A DNA stretch of 64,000 bases from Takakia lepidozioides (Eukaryota > Streptophyta > Takakiopsida > Takakiales > Takakiaceae), in assembly GCA_030704615.1 (NCBI GenBank), contig CM060731.1:95770756-95834755 (forward strand). Reading direction: 5' to 3'. The notes beneath the pieces were generated by a model. It searched no databases. It saw nothing but the letters and a program-made list of their open reading frames with translations, and was not told the DNA's origin. Positions 23,301 to 32,379 of the stretch are shown piece by piece. A program made the position numbers and the translations under genes. Each line of letters begins with the position of its first letter. The first letter of the stretch is position 1.

Positions 23301-24446
23301 TGAGACCAGTTTTCCTCACCCTGTACAGCATATGTGCCATGTGGGTATGCACATACGCATTTTCAGTGACCCTGCAAGGCACACTCTCCAGTTCAGTCCA
23401 CGAAAGCACGGAAACAAAACAGATTGGAAACCGAAATGCGGCACCGCATTTCGAACGTGCTTGGGAGGGTATGATTATCTTACGAGTTGAGGTCCACCAT
23501 GGCATTCTTGAGCAGGGAGGAGTCTGCCGCCTTCACCTTGAGGATGACACACTCCACCATGTAATGCCAGCCAATGTGCTTGGCATGGTTCTGCTTGATG
23601 TACTCCCACCAGGCGAGAAGTCGGTGATTCCCGTCCCACACAAAGAACATTTTACCCGACATATGGCCGAAGTCGGGATCACCCTTCAGGGTTGCCTCGA
23701 ATTCGTCGTTGCGAGTGTGCCAGTGGGGTATCCCATGTTGACAATTCCTCCGCAGTGGGTCCACGAGATTCGCCGTCCTCATTCTCAAGGGAAACGTAGA
23801 AGGCTGGCAAACCTAGACAGTACCCTTCTCGAAATGCGAACTTGAGCTTATCCACATCTCCGGGAAGTGCCTGCCTGACGATGGGAAGGGAGACCATGCG
23901 ACAGAGTGGGATTCGAAGAGTCCTCTGGAATACCCTGCTGCCCAGAACTCTGCCAATGCTACTATGTGTCTCCTCCAACATTGTATCCGCTGCACTTTGG
24001 AATCCCTCCGGAGACATTTCTGCTGGTGGCGGCAGGGGCTGAGCAGCTTGAGCATCCCCAACTGGAGCTGCACTCTGGGGAATCTTTGCGGACAATTGTG
24101 CAATTGCAGAGGCCTCCTCCGGGCCTTCAGTGGTCAGGTCTTCCTCAACTGTGGTCAGGTCTTGCTGAGAACGTTGAGAGGCAGCACCCTCCTCCGGTAC
24201 CAGATTGACGGTCGATCCCATTGGCTTTGTTGCAGCAGGTTGGAAATCAAGCAGGAACTGGGCTTCAGCTCGTGGAATCGGTTTTGCGGGAGACTGCTCC
24301 GCCTCCCCCCTGATTGCCTTGTGCTTCCTCATTCTTGCAGGTGAAGGTGTCTGCTGCAATTGAATCTGCTTCATTTGCCTGGGTGGGGGGGAAACGGCCT
24401 GGTCCGGTTCAGAGCTTGAACCAAGTTCATTCAATGGGTCATTCAA
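20368..24446 (-). CDS. ParB-like domain / DNA N4/N6-methyltransferase-like protein, spliced, two frameshifts
   Basis: Eight exons by GT-AG borders and comparison with the plus-strand copy: 24446-23484, 23371-23182, 23081-22797, 22715-22596, 22512-22295, 22149-21031, 20934-20670, 20567-20368. After a low-complexity N-terminus comes a ParB/sulfiredoxin-like fold: IPLCRMVSLPIVRQALPGDV, FAFREGYCLGLPAFYVSLEN and the signature HMSGKMFFVWDGNHRLLAWW. A helical middle follows (WLSIWNASESIRTMWSFP; VWLNRMTWWFQ; PPFFMAWTVAGPSCVYTPEL). The C-terminus looks like a permuted (motif IV first) amino-methyltransferase: WSCDMIILDIPDGEP, GFGLARMVLDGRGCVVVLAS, then motif I EGTMLDLICGTGASMWAGRF, which exists only once exons 7 and 8 are spliced. 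Frame slips occur near 23745 (inside the ParB fold) and near 21760. The first codon seen is TTG, so a 5' exon is probably missing. The gene sits inside the chromovirus, opposite strand. Confidence 0.7.
20964..20984. repeat. Intron palindrome 1 (GGCACC centre)
   Basis: GAATGCGGCACCGCATTTC lies in the intron between exons 6 and 7 of the minus-strand ParB/methyltransferase gene. Arms are complementary except at the central CA and one outer base. Confidence 0.7.
22223..22243. repeat. Intron palindrome 2 (GGTGCC centre)
   Basis: GCGAATGCGGTGCCGCATTT lies in the 145-base intron between exons 5 and 6. The equivalent intron of the plus-strand gene copy (46311-47110) holds the 95-base GGCGCC satellite. 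Confidence 0.7.
23432..23453. repeat. Intron palindrome 3 (GGCACC centre)
   Basis: GAAATGCGGCACCGCATTTC, with one more matching pair outside, lies in the intron between exons 1 and 2. It is the best of the three intron palindromes, perfect apart from the central CA. Confidence 0.75.
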
Positions 24447-24519
24447 GTGTTGAACGCATCTACGTGTTTTAGAGACGGAAAACTGCGTTTCATCTGCACA
24501 TGATTCTTTTTTTAAATTT

Positions 24520-24661
24520 GTTCTTAAACCATATGCTTAATGACAGCATATGCAATGTGTGTGCAAAATTTGAGAGTGAATAAAAGTCATTTGGACCCAT
24601 AACCATATTTTCTTCCCTCATTTGCACTCCAAAGTTGAGTTGTCTTCAATTTCATGCACTC
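24520..24661. repeat. Dispersed repeat, copy B (partner at 9598-9738)
   Basis: Matches the 9.6-kb copy over about 140 bases. It lies between the start of the ParB/methyltransferase gene and the resumption of chromovirus sequence near 24830, with AT-rich runs (24690-24810) after it. Confidence 0.75.
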
Positions 24662-24832
24662 TTCAAAAAGAGTTCTGCAATAGTGAACAAAGATTTTTTT
24701 TATAAAAATTTTAAATTTAATTTTATTGTTTTTGGGTCTAATCTTTTGCACGGATGTAGTGGTGCAAAGGGTTGAATTCACGAAACAAAATACAGCCAAA
24801 AAAAAAAAAAAAAAAAACCATTCGTAGTGGAA

Positions 24833-25716
24833 ATCTTGTCTCGGACCGCGATCCAAAGTTTACAAGTAAATTTTGGAGGGCACTTTGGAAGAAGATAGGG
24901 ACGAGGCTCAAGATGAGTACGGCCTTCCGACCTACAACGGACGGCCAAATGGAAAGAGTGAATTCCGTGGTGAAGCAGATCTTGCGGAATTATGTGTCGG
25001 CAGACCAGTCAGACTGGGTGGAGGACTTGGATGCGGCAGAGTTTTGTTATAATAACACAAAACACTCCGCAACGGGAGTTTCCCCTTTCGTATTGGTCTA
25101 TGGAAAAGCACCTCTGGTGCCGACAAATTGGGTCGCTCATGACGTTGAGGAACAAACAGCAGCAGCGGTGTTGGAAGAATTGGAGCTCGCAAAGTACTAC
25201 ATTGCCAAAGCTAGGAAACGGTATGAACGGCAGGCAAATCGAAAGCAGAAGGAAGTTAAGTTTGAGGCAAACAGGGAGATCTGGTTGAACATCAAGAATT
25301 TTCGACTACCTCCGGAAATGAGTCCAAAGTTTGTACCTCCGTATGCGGGGCCCTTTCGCATCCGGAAGGTTATGAATGAGGATGTGTATGAATTGGAGCT
25401 GCCGGCAAACAGCAAGGTGCATCCGGTATTTCACGTTTCCCTTTTGAAGCCTTACTTCAAAGATGAAGCGCGTCCGAATCGGCATCAAGTGTTGCGTCCG
25501 CCACCTGTGCTGTTGGATCATGAAAATGAACCTGAGTACAAGGTGGAGGCAGTGCTTAAGTCGAGGAGGTTCAAGAATCGAGAAACAGAGTATCTCGTGA
25601 AATGGAAGGGCTATCATCAAGTGGAGGCAACTTGGGTGCGTGCCTCAGAAATGGGAAACGCATCCGAGGTGGTTGCAGCTTTCGAAGGGCGGCCTCAAAA
25701 GCGGAAGAAGCGTTGA
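24833..25716 (+). pseudogene. Chromovirus integrase C-terminal half with chromodomain
   Basis: The frame resumes within integrase at LVSDRDPKFTSKFWRALW, which carries the second catalytic Asp. The Glu region follows (FRPTTDGQMERVNSVVKQIL). The integrase tail has PPYAGPFRIRKVMNEDVYEL and KVHPVFHVSLLKPYF. It ends in a chromodomain, EPEYKVEAVLKSRRFKNRET then YLVKWKGYHQVEATWV. Chromodomains of this class guide integration toward methylated-histone chromatin. The first Asp and the HHCC zinc domain are absent, lost at the 20.1-24.8 kb interruption. Confidence 0.9.
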
Positions 25717-26606
25717 TGGGGACATCAACCTTGGATCGTGGGGGAGGAAATGCATGCTTAGTCCGGCTTAGCTAGCTCAGGAATCCGATTACAAAAAAAC
25801 TTGTGTTGTACAAATTTTGTTTGTAAATGAAATGGTTTCCAAATGTTGTGCTTCCTATTTTGTTTGGAATGGTGATGCATGGTATGGTTGGCTAGTGTGT
25901 AAGAATGCATGCTAGCTTACAAAAGTGGGAGAGGTAAATTGGATTAATCGTGTGTTTGCGCAGTGCCAAAATCGAGTGACTTCCATCCAAGAGGCAAGGA
26001 AACTTGCGCCTTCTTTGGGAGTTCACGTGCTAGTGCGCACCTGGCGCGTGCGCGTACTATAACTGCGCTACTGAGGGGGTTGTCTTGTAGTGCGGGCTAA
26101 CGCGGAAACTACGTGCTTCCGTTCACGTACTATAATCGTGTAACCTCAGGATGAAGTCATAGTGCGGCTTCGGCGTGTTCCCGTACCTCAGGCCAGCATT
26201 CCAAGGCGGACCCAATTGTAGTGATTGGGGTGCACGGTTGGTTCAAGGTTATCTTCCTAGTCGAAAAAGGGTTCAAGGTGAGCCCTTGCTCAAGGTGATG
26301 CCAAAAAGCGGCATCATGAGCGGTCGCAAGCAATGTTGTTGTAGTAAGGCGATTCAATCCTCAGGGAGGATCGTCCCTTGGCCTGAAGTGGGCCTAGAAG
26401 AATGCACTGGGTGGAGCTGGAGAGGCTCCACCCTTGGCCGGGACTTGGAGGAAGTTGGCCAAACTAGCTAGTGTGGGGGTTTGGTTCTTTGTCATGGGAC
26501 GCCATGGTACAGAAACAAACTCCTTGATGTGGAACACCACAACTTGGATGTTAGTTTCTACAAAATGGACAAGTCGATGAGGACATCGCCTCCATCTTGG
26601 TAGGGG
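25717..26606 (+). other. Chromovirus 3' untranslated region or upstream part of the 3' LTR
   Basis: No gene. A strong purine tract (GTGGGGGAGGAAA, ending 25750) followed by TGCATGC, 35 bases after the pol stop, looks like a polypurine tract next to an LTR start. If so, the 3' LTR is 25751-27336. The 5' LTR shows no match to this stretch, so either it is clipped or this is a 3' untranslated segment. Confidence 0.5.
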
Positions 26607-27336
26607 TGTGTATCACGGCCCTTTGCCTTGAGGGCAAGGGGTCGGGAAACAAAGAGGGGCTGCCCCTGTGGTGGGGGCAGTGGCAACAATAGGTACGGGG
26701 GCTGAAGCACCCTTGAGTGCCCAAGGCACTCAAGGAGGCGGACGTGCTCACTAGGTGGAGCCCCACACACCGGGTTGTGGTGGGGGTGGTTCCACGAAGG
26801 GTGGTGGTAGCTTAGTGGATCTTAGTGGGGGTGACATATGACTCACCATGGGGCGGAGACCTTGTGGTGGGAGTCGTGGGGAGTCTTGGGACTCATCACG
26901 GTCCATTGGGGCCATGGTGGGTGGGCCAAGACTCACCGCGACTTATCACCGGGAGTCAAGGGTCTTCGTGGTGGTTCGCCATAAAAGGACGGTGTTGTTT
27001 GTGAAACCCCCGCAGACAATCAGAGAAGTATATATAGGGAGTAGTAACCCCGAGAACGGTGCAAGCCCCTTGGTGACCAAAAACTAGCGAGTAAGCATGC
27101 GAGCCGGAAAGCGACCAAGGTATGGGGAGTTGTTCCAAACTGCAAACAACCAAAGGGAATTTCCACTAGGCCCAAAGTGAGCGAGGGTCTTGTGGAGGAG
27201 CAAAGGGGGACCGTTATGTCCCGGTGAGCAGTCGAAGCTCCGAGTTGGCCAAGCGGCCAGTTTGGGAGTTAGGCGCGCGTATCAAAGCGAGTAACTATGA
27301 CGTGAAGGGGAGCTTACCGAAGTGAGGTGCGCGACA
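26607..27336 (+). repeat. Chromovirus 3' LTR
   Basis: Direct copy of 16351-17083 with many scattered differences and small indels, ending at the same GTGCGCGACA. The divergence suggests an old insertion compared with the 47.6-60.0 kb element. No primer site follows; the sequence runs directly into the SET-domain locus. Confidence 0.8.
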
Positions 27337-27352
27337 TTTCATATCATGCATC

Positions 27353-27913
27353 TTGCAGCCCCATCTTGATGTCCAAGCTCGCAATTTATTTGCTGAAGAG
27401 GCATACCGATGCGGGTTTCTTCCTTCTTACGAGCCCCACCCCGTTCCGGATGTGAATTTTTTTTTCTCGCAACATGACGTAGATGCAGTTTGTGAGATAG
27501 CGGGGTACAATGTGTGTTTTTCTATTTTTGGGCACCGGGCCAGGCGCTTGCCACCTACACACACACATTTGTCATCCTCGACATCGACACCCCCATCATC
27601 ACCATCATCTGCATCGTCCGTTTCTCCTATTGTACATGGTCTTTCCTCATCACCATTGTCATCTGAGGTCCCTCATACCGATCAGCTACGTGTCCCTTCC
27701 CCTCCATTGCCGAGACCACAGCCGCCACCGAGTCCGAGTTTGTCATCCTTGACATCGGCACCCCCATCATCACCATCATCCACATCGTCCGTTCCTCCTA
27801 TTGTACATGTTATTTCCTCATCACATCGCCGTCCCGGCCATCTTGGCCGGTACTACCTCCACGCGAGATCCCCCAGATGGATCCCACCACCTTTGGGGAC
27901 TGTGTATGACTAG
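27353..27913 (+). CDS. Ser/Pro-rich open frame upstream of the SET gene
   Basis: Begins 16 bases after the 3' LTR. About 60 residues with ordinary composition (LDVQARNLFAEEAYRCGFLP; DVDAVCEIAGYNVCFSIFGH) precede a Pro/Ser-rich repeat that reads like a linker, including a duplicated SSPSS.SSV.PIVH motif. It is probably the N-terminal part or an upstream exon of the SET protein, since the frame closes at 27913 and the SET frame opens shortly after. No domain recognised. Confidence 0.4.
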   Translation: MQPHLDVQARNLFAEEAYRCGFLPSYEPHPVPDVNFFFSQHDVDAVCEIAGYNVCFSIFGHRARRLPPTHTHLSSSTSTPPSSPSSASSVSPIVHGLSSSPLSSEVPHTDQLRVPSPPLPRPQPPPSPSLSSLTSAPPSSPSSTSSVPPIVHVISSSHRRPGHLGRYYLHARSPRWIPPPLGTVYD

Positions 27914-28002
27914 GACCGATGGATCACTAGGTTCGGGCACTCCGGGAGGAGGGCCCCCGAAGTGATGGACGGTCGCCGCCCCCTAGGAGAGGTGGACCAA
28001 AG

Positions 28003-28635
28003 TTGTTTTGCACGGTTGGTCCGCGCCGTCGCCGGCTTGATGACGGCACCATACGTCATCGTGGTGCTAGGGAGCTATTCACGATGGGAGTCCAACCCCA
28101 TTTCTACCAATGTCTTGTGCCTTGTCCAGTTCCAATTCCCGAGGGTGAGCCCTTTCTTTTTTGGGGTCGCATGTATTGCGTGATGGAGGCAATGGACCCT
28201 AGTATGGGTCGTGGACTTTTTTTTATGGAGGATGTAGTTTTGGGGAGAGGAGAGGATTCTGTGGATTTGTTCCCCTATTTTGGGCCGAGGTATTATTGCA
28301 GACAATTATTGCAATTATTGCAGACACACGGCCTTGGGTCCTTGATCCATCCTTACATCCTTGTTGTGAACGACAATGATGTAAGGGCAAGAAATTTGGG
28401 CAGCAAAGCCCAGATTTATTGTGACGGAAACCCCGATGTGTATGGCAACGTGGCTGGGCTCATCAACAGTTCAGTTACCTTACCGCCGGGCCACACCGCC
28501 AACGTGTTTTGGGATGAGCGCCATGACGGGGATAGTAGATTGGACCCTAACATCACCACTTTTGTGATGACATGTGCGAGGAGGACCATTAGGGCTGGAG
28601 AGGAGTTGTTTGCAGGGTATGACTTTAAGCGTTAG
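28003..28635 (+). CDS. SET-domain protein (putative lysine methyltransferase)
   Basis: The C-terminal half carries SET-domain motifs in the right order. GRGLFFMEDVVLGRGE is the domain start (usual G-x-G-x-F). NVAGLINSS is the N-H-S substrate/cofactor motif, with Ser in place of His. NVFWDERHDG and TFVMTCARRTIRAGEELFAG come next, then YDF as the final catalytic-Tyr motif. The frame ends at TAG just after GYDFKR. The His-to-Ser change and lack of a visible post-SET Cys cluster make activity uncertain. It sits between the chromovirus 3' LTR and the methyltransferase retroelement, 98 bases before the latter's repeat. The start is uncertain because the first ATG lies mid-domain and the frame extends further upstream. 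Confidence 0.65.
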   Translation: MFCTVGPRRRRLDDGTIRHRGARELFTMGVQPHFYQCLVPCPVPIPEGEPFLFWGRMYCVMEAMDPSMGRGLFFMEDVVLGRGEDSVDLFPYFGPRYYCRQLLQLLQTHGLGSLIHPYILVVNDNDVRARNLGSKAQIYCDGNPDVYGNVAGLINSSVTLPPGHTANVFWDERHDGDSRLDPNITTFVMTCARRTIRAGEELFAGYDFKR

Positions 28636-28732
28636 TCGAGTTTCATCATATGTAGATGGACGTAGGAAGACATTTTGTAGCTTGAGGTGGCTTCCTCCAC
28701 CGTGTATATATATACATAGGCATTGATGTGTA

Positions 28733-29153
28733 TGTCATGGTCTTAGTCATGGTTATCTAGAATTACCTACTTCTAGTTAACTAGGACATTTTAGATATTT
28801 ATATTTATATTTTGTGTGTTGGGACTTCATTTGGTCTCACATGCCAAGTGAGGTGTCGAGCCTCACTTGAGACATGGAGATAGGTTTTCCCATTGTGAGT
28901 GTTGAGGAGGCTCATCTTCTTGTAGTTGAGCCTCCATGAGCTTCTCTCACCTCCATAGCTCTAGGTATTGAGAGAGTGTGTGTTGAGGGCTTTGTAGGGT
29001 GGATTCCTTTAGCAAAGGTGCCCTTGGCTTGACTTAGTTTATGTGATAGAGTGGATTTCACTTGGAAGGACTAGGGCTTGTTCTTCATGTGATTGTTTCA
29101 TGCTTTGAGAGCTTTCATTGTCTTCTACTTCTCTCATTTCTCATCTCTTATCA
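28733..29153 (+). repeat. 420-base LTR-core repeat at the 5' end of copy 1
   Basis: TGTCATGG...CTCTTATCA, nearly identical to 39229-39648 and recognisable in the copy 2 LTR. Unlike those, it lacks the 80-base flanking direct repeats on both sides. No primer-binding site beginning TGG follows directly (CTACAAGAAG). It is either a clipped LTR or evidence that the 420-base core is a separate unit. Confidence 0.8.
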
Positions 29154-30464
29154 CTACAAGAAGATCACCTTATGCTTGTGAGTGCGGAGTGTAAGGATTA
29201 GTTTTGCACTTGTATTTTAAAGAGGTTGAGAGCTAGGAGAATTTAGCTCTTGTATCACAAGGCTTGCAAGGGGTATCAAGGAAAGGTGCTCGAGTATTGC
29301 ATGCACCAAGGAGTTGGAGAGCTTGAGAAGAAAGCTCTTGAGTCACAAGATTTTGCAAGGATTGTAAGGAGGAAGTCTTGTGTGTGTGGAAGCATGGATT
29401 CTAGGGTTTGAGAATCCTTTGTATGCATTATGGAGTCGATGGTGTGCGCCATGGCTTGTGGAGAGTTACTAAAGGCTTGTTAGTGCTCATTTCACTATCA
29501 AGCTAGGGTTAAGCAAGTTCAAAGTGTGGATGTTGTGGAAGAGAAGCCAAGGAGCTATATATGCTTGGGCTTGAAGACAACAAGGGCAAGCACTTGGAGA
29601 GCACTAAGAAGCTCAAGAGGTTTTGAAAGGGAGCATGTGAAGAAATCTTCTAATCATGGTGGTGTGGAGCCAAGCTTAGGGTGCCATTGGAAGGGCTTGG
29701 AGAACATGTGGTGGGAAATCCTTGAAGGGAAATCATCATTCAATGTATCATAGCTTCACCCTAACTATGTAATGTGACAAGAGGGGGAGGCAATACTTGG
29801 CTATTCATGCTCTTGGTAGTGCGAGCTTTGTGGTGGATAGTTGACCAAGCAAGTGGTGCATGTGTGGAGCATGCTCGCTTGAGTTTGTAAGTTCAAGTTT
29901 GAGAAGGGGAGCTCTTGAACTAGCAAGAGGTGAAGGCCTTTGAGATCCATTTGTGTGTGAAGTGGAGAGGTGTTGATTCATGTTATGATGAAGGAGAGCA
30001 ACACATAGGCCAAGAGGTCATGAAACATGCATTCAAATGACCACGGGGAGCACATGGATGATGGATTGGTGCAAGACCCCAAATGAGGCATATGGCGTGA
30101 GAGTGGGATCCAAGGCGGATTGCTTGGGAGCATTATTGTAAGTGACAAGCATTGCTCCTACACATTGAGATAATTTGTGTTGATTTGGAGCAATTTTCAA
30201 GTGATGAGGAGACAAATGCATGATTGCTCGGCAATGGAGATATGTAGTTTGCAATCAAATCCCAAGGACTAGAAGGGGGATTGATTTGGTGGACAATGAC
30301 TTGCAAGTTGAGTTGGACCACTCTTGGTTGCACATTGGGGTGGAAGAGAGCAAGAAGATGCCTCTTATGACCACCTAGAGACCATATTTTTGCTTGAGTA
30401 GAAGCATAGAAGTCAAGGACTTGCATTCTAGCTCTTCATTACAAACCCTAGTAGTGTATGCTCA

Positions 30465-30857
30465 GACTATACCTCTGTTAGTATACCAAACAGGAGCTTG
30501 TCCCTTTGACTATACCTCTGTTGAGGTATCACCATATGTGAACCCTAATGTGAGACTATACCTCTGTTAGTATACCAAACAGGAGCTTGTCCATTTTACT
30601 ATACCTCTATTGAGGTATCACCATATGTGAACCCTAATCAGCTCAGACTATACCTCTGTTAGTATACCAAACAGGAGCTTGTCCCTTTTACTATACCTCT
30701 GTTGAGGTATCACCATATGTGGACCCTAATCAGCTCAGACTATACCTCTGTTAGTATACCAAACAGAACCCTCATTTTCAGACTATACCTCTGTAAAGGT
30801 ATCATCAACATAAGGGACCCTAGCAACCTCAGACTATACCTCTGTTAAGGTATCAAC
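30465..30857 (+). repeat. Tandem hairpin repeats in the leader
   Basis: Four units of 88-93 bases start at 30465, 30553, 30646 and 30738, each containing GACTATACCTCTGTTAGTAT and ACCTCTGTTGAGGTATCACC. Two shortened units start at 30781 and 30832. Each contains a short hairpin of the form TACCTC-TGTT-GAGGTA, so the RNA would have a row of small stem-loops. Confidence 0.85.
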
Positions 30858-30889
30858 AGTGAAAGGACTTAGTGAAATTTAAGGGCCTT

Positions 30890-31010
30890 TGGAGGATTGT
30901 TTGGAAGATATTTGAGGGCCCTTGGAGGAGTATTTGGAGGATCTTTGGGGTCCTTGGAGGAGTGTTTGGAGGATCTTTGGGGTCCTTGGAGGACCCTTCG
31001 AGGAGCTTTG
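30890..31010 (+). repeat. Short tandem repeat GGAGGATCTTTGGGGTCCTT
   Basis: Units of about 30-45 bases built from GGAGGATCTTTGGGGTCCTT and GGAGGAGTGTTT, at least three copies. The opposite strand reads as a proline-rich frame, which I regard as spurious. Confidence 0.75.
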
Positions 31011-31731
31011 GTGGACAATGTAGTTCTTGAAGGATTGATTGAGGGATATTGAAGGATACTTGCCACGGCCATACAAGCGAGTGGATAGAGACAGGAGGGA
31101 GAGTGGTGGGATGAGAGCATTCTGGGGTTAGGAATTGCTTTAGTTTCTCTTCTCCATAGTCTTTCACCCTCTCTGTAGGCCAAAACCTTTCCGTAGGTGG
31201 AGGCAAGAGTCAGTCCGGGTTTGGGCTGGGGTGTCCTTGCAGGAGCGACACTGTGGAGTGTTTTTGGTGTGGGGAGTTGTTGTCTTGATTTTCTTGTGTT
31301 TGGATCCCCTCCACACCTGCATGCTTGATTGTGCGCCATGTTAGCTTTGTGTGGGCGCTTGTTTCATAGGAGGTTGGTCCGGATTTGATCACCGGCCAAT
31401 CCTAGAGTATGCTGTCGGTGGTGAGGCTGGAGTGATGACCAGCAAGACCACCAGTGTTTCTTCTATGGTGAGGCTGGGTTGATGACCAGCAGACCATAGG
31501 AGTGCTTGCGGTGGATGCAGGTGCAGGTACAGGTCTACGTTAGAAACCTATTATTCCTGCTTGAACCAGTAGCCGCAACAGGTTCTTTACCCGGTTACCT
31601 TGTAGAAAGTGGGGATTAGAGACAGGTTGACAACCGGTTGGGTTGTGAGTTTTCATCACGGAGGTGCCACCAGCTGCTGAGGGAGTGCCGGTACAAGCAC
31701 CAGCGATACTAGTGGGTACACAAGACAAGGT

Positions 31732-32379
31732 GTGCGGTTTAGGCCACTTTCACCTTCAGTGTCTTCTGAGGAAGGTTCAGACTCGGAGTCAGGAGGATTC
31801 TCGCCGAGGGTGCAAGTCATTTCCGTGCCATTGTTGTGGGACACGATGGAGGAGATGTATGGAGCTACCAAGGGGCCACGTAGGTACTCTGGAGCTGTGG
31901 GCACCATCGAGCTTGATGACTTTATACAAGAGTTTGACAGTTGGTGTGATTTGCAGCAAATGCGCAATCCACAACTGTTTACGCCCTTTATGGCGTGGAA
32001 GGGGCTATTCCAGCACCTTGAGGGGCCGCCCATGGATGATTACCATGAATTTAGGCGGGGACATGCGGTGGAGATTGAGGAGTGGCGAGAGTATTGGTCA
32101 CCTAACTATGTCTCAATCACTAGAGGCACAAGGGCAGCGGTGACACCAGCAGCTACACAAACATCTCCAACTACAAGCACTAGTAGTGGAACAAGTAGTG
32201 CCGGCACTTCTGCAGGTGGTACCAGTTCAAAAGGTGCTACTACTCTCCTCCTGCAATTACAACACATGTGCCTAGATTCAACCCGGTGGTGGAGTTCTTC
32301 CAGGAGTTGCGGAGGAACTACCAAGGTGTACGGACAGAGAAGCTGCAAGTTTGCAAGACTTCCAGCGCAAATCCAGTGA
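31732..32379 (+). pseudogene. Gag N-terminal part of copy 1
   Basis: Ser/acid-rich start (SPSVSSEEGSDSESGGFSPR), then a capsid-like stretch: ELDDFIQEFDSWCDLQQMRN and FTPFMAWKGLFQHLEGPP, VEIEEWREYW. A Ser/Thr/Gly linker follows. Capsid homology continues in other frames (RFNPVVEFFQELRRNY near 32275, then LQDFQRKSSESLREAYTRMR from 32351), so at least two indels lie between 32240 and 32350. These indels are what separates this frame from the main polyprotein frame. Confidence 0.75.

Larger units (their letters stand above)
16351..27336 (+). mobile_element. Chromovirus (Ty3/gypsy), interrupted
   Basis: Two direct LTR copies flank gag-pol with a C-terminal chromodomain, the diagnostic of chromoviruses. 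Order: LTR, primer site, gag, zinc knuckle, protease, RT, first part of RNase H, then about 4.7 kb of foreign minus-strand DNA, then integrase core from the second catalytic Asp, integrase tail and chromodomain. The end of RNase H and the integrase N-terminus are missing, so the event was not a simple clean insertion. I find no convincing target duplication (GTGTC before, TTTCA after). Confidence 0.9.
29154..31731 (+). other. Long leader of copy 1, no gene recognised
   Basis: About 2.5 kb between the 5' repeat and gag. It holds two tandem-repeat blocks, 30465-30857 and 30890-31010, and the duplicated phrase GTGAGGCTGGAGTGATGACC / GTGAGGCTGGGTTGATGACC at 31420 and 31460. Short open frames on both strands are low-complexity by-products of the repeats. 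Long leaders in LTR elements can carry packaging or internal initiation signals, but I cannot show that here. Confidence 0.55.

Noticed and set aside
16346-27341. Target-site duplication around the chromovirus
   Set aside because: Five bases before the 5' LTR (GTGTC) and after the 3' LTR (TTTCA) do not match, so none is claimed.
27386-27568. Minus-strand frame beside the SET locus
   Set aside because: No motif and it overlaps a better plus-strand frame that runs toward the SET domain.
30853-31339. Minus-strand proline/serine-rich frames in the retroelement leader
   Set aside because: They mirror the GGAGGATCTTTGGGGTCCTT tandem repeat and lack any domain; the sense strand is retroelement leader.
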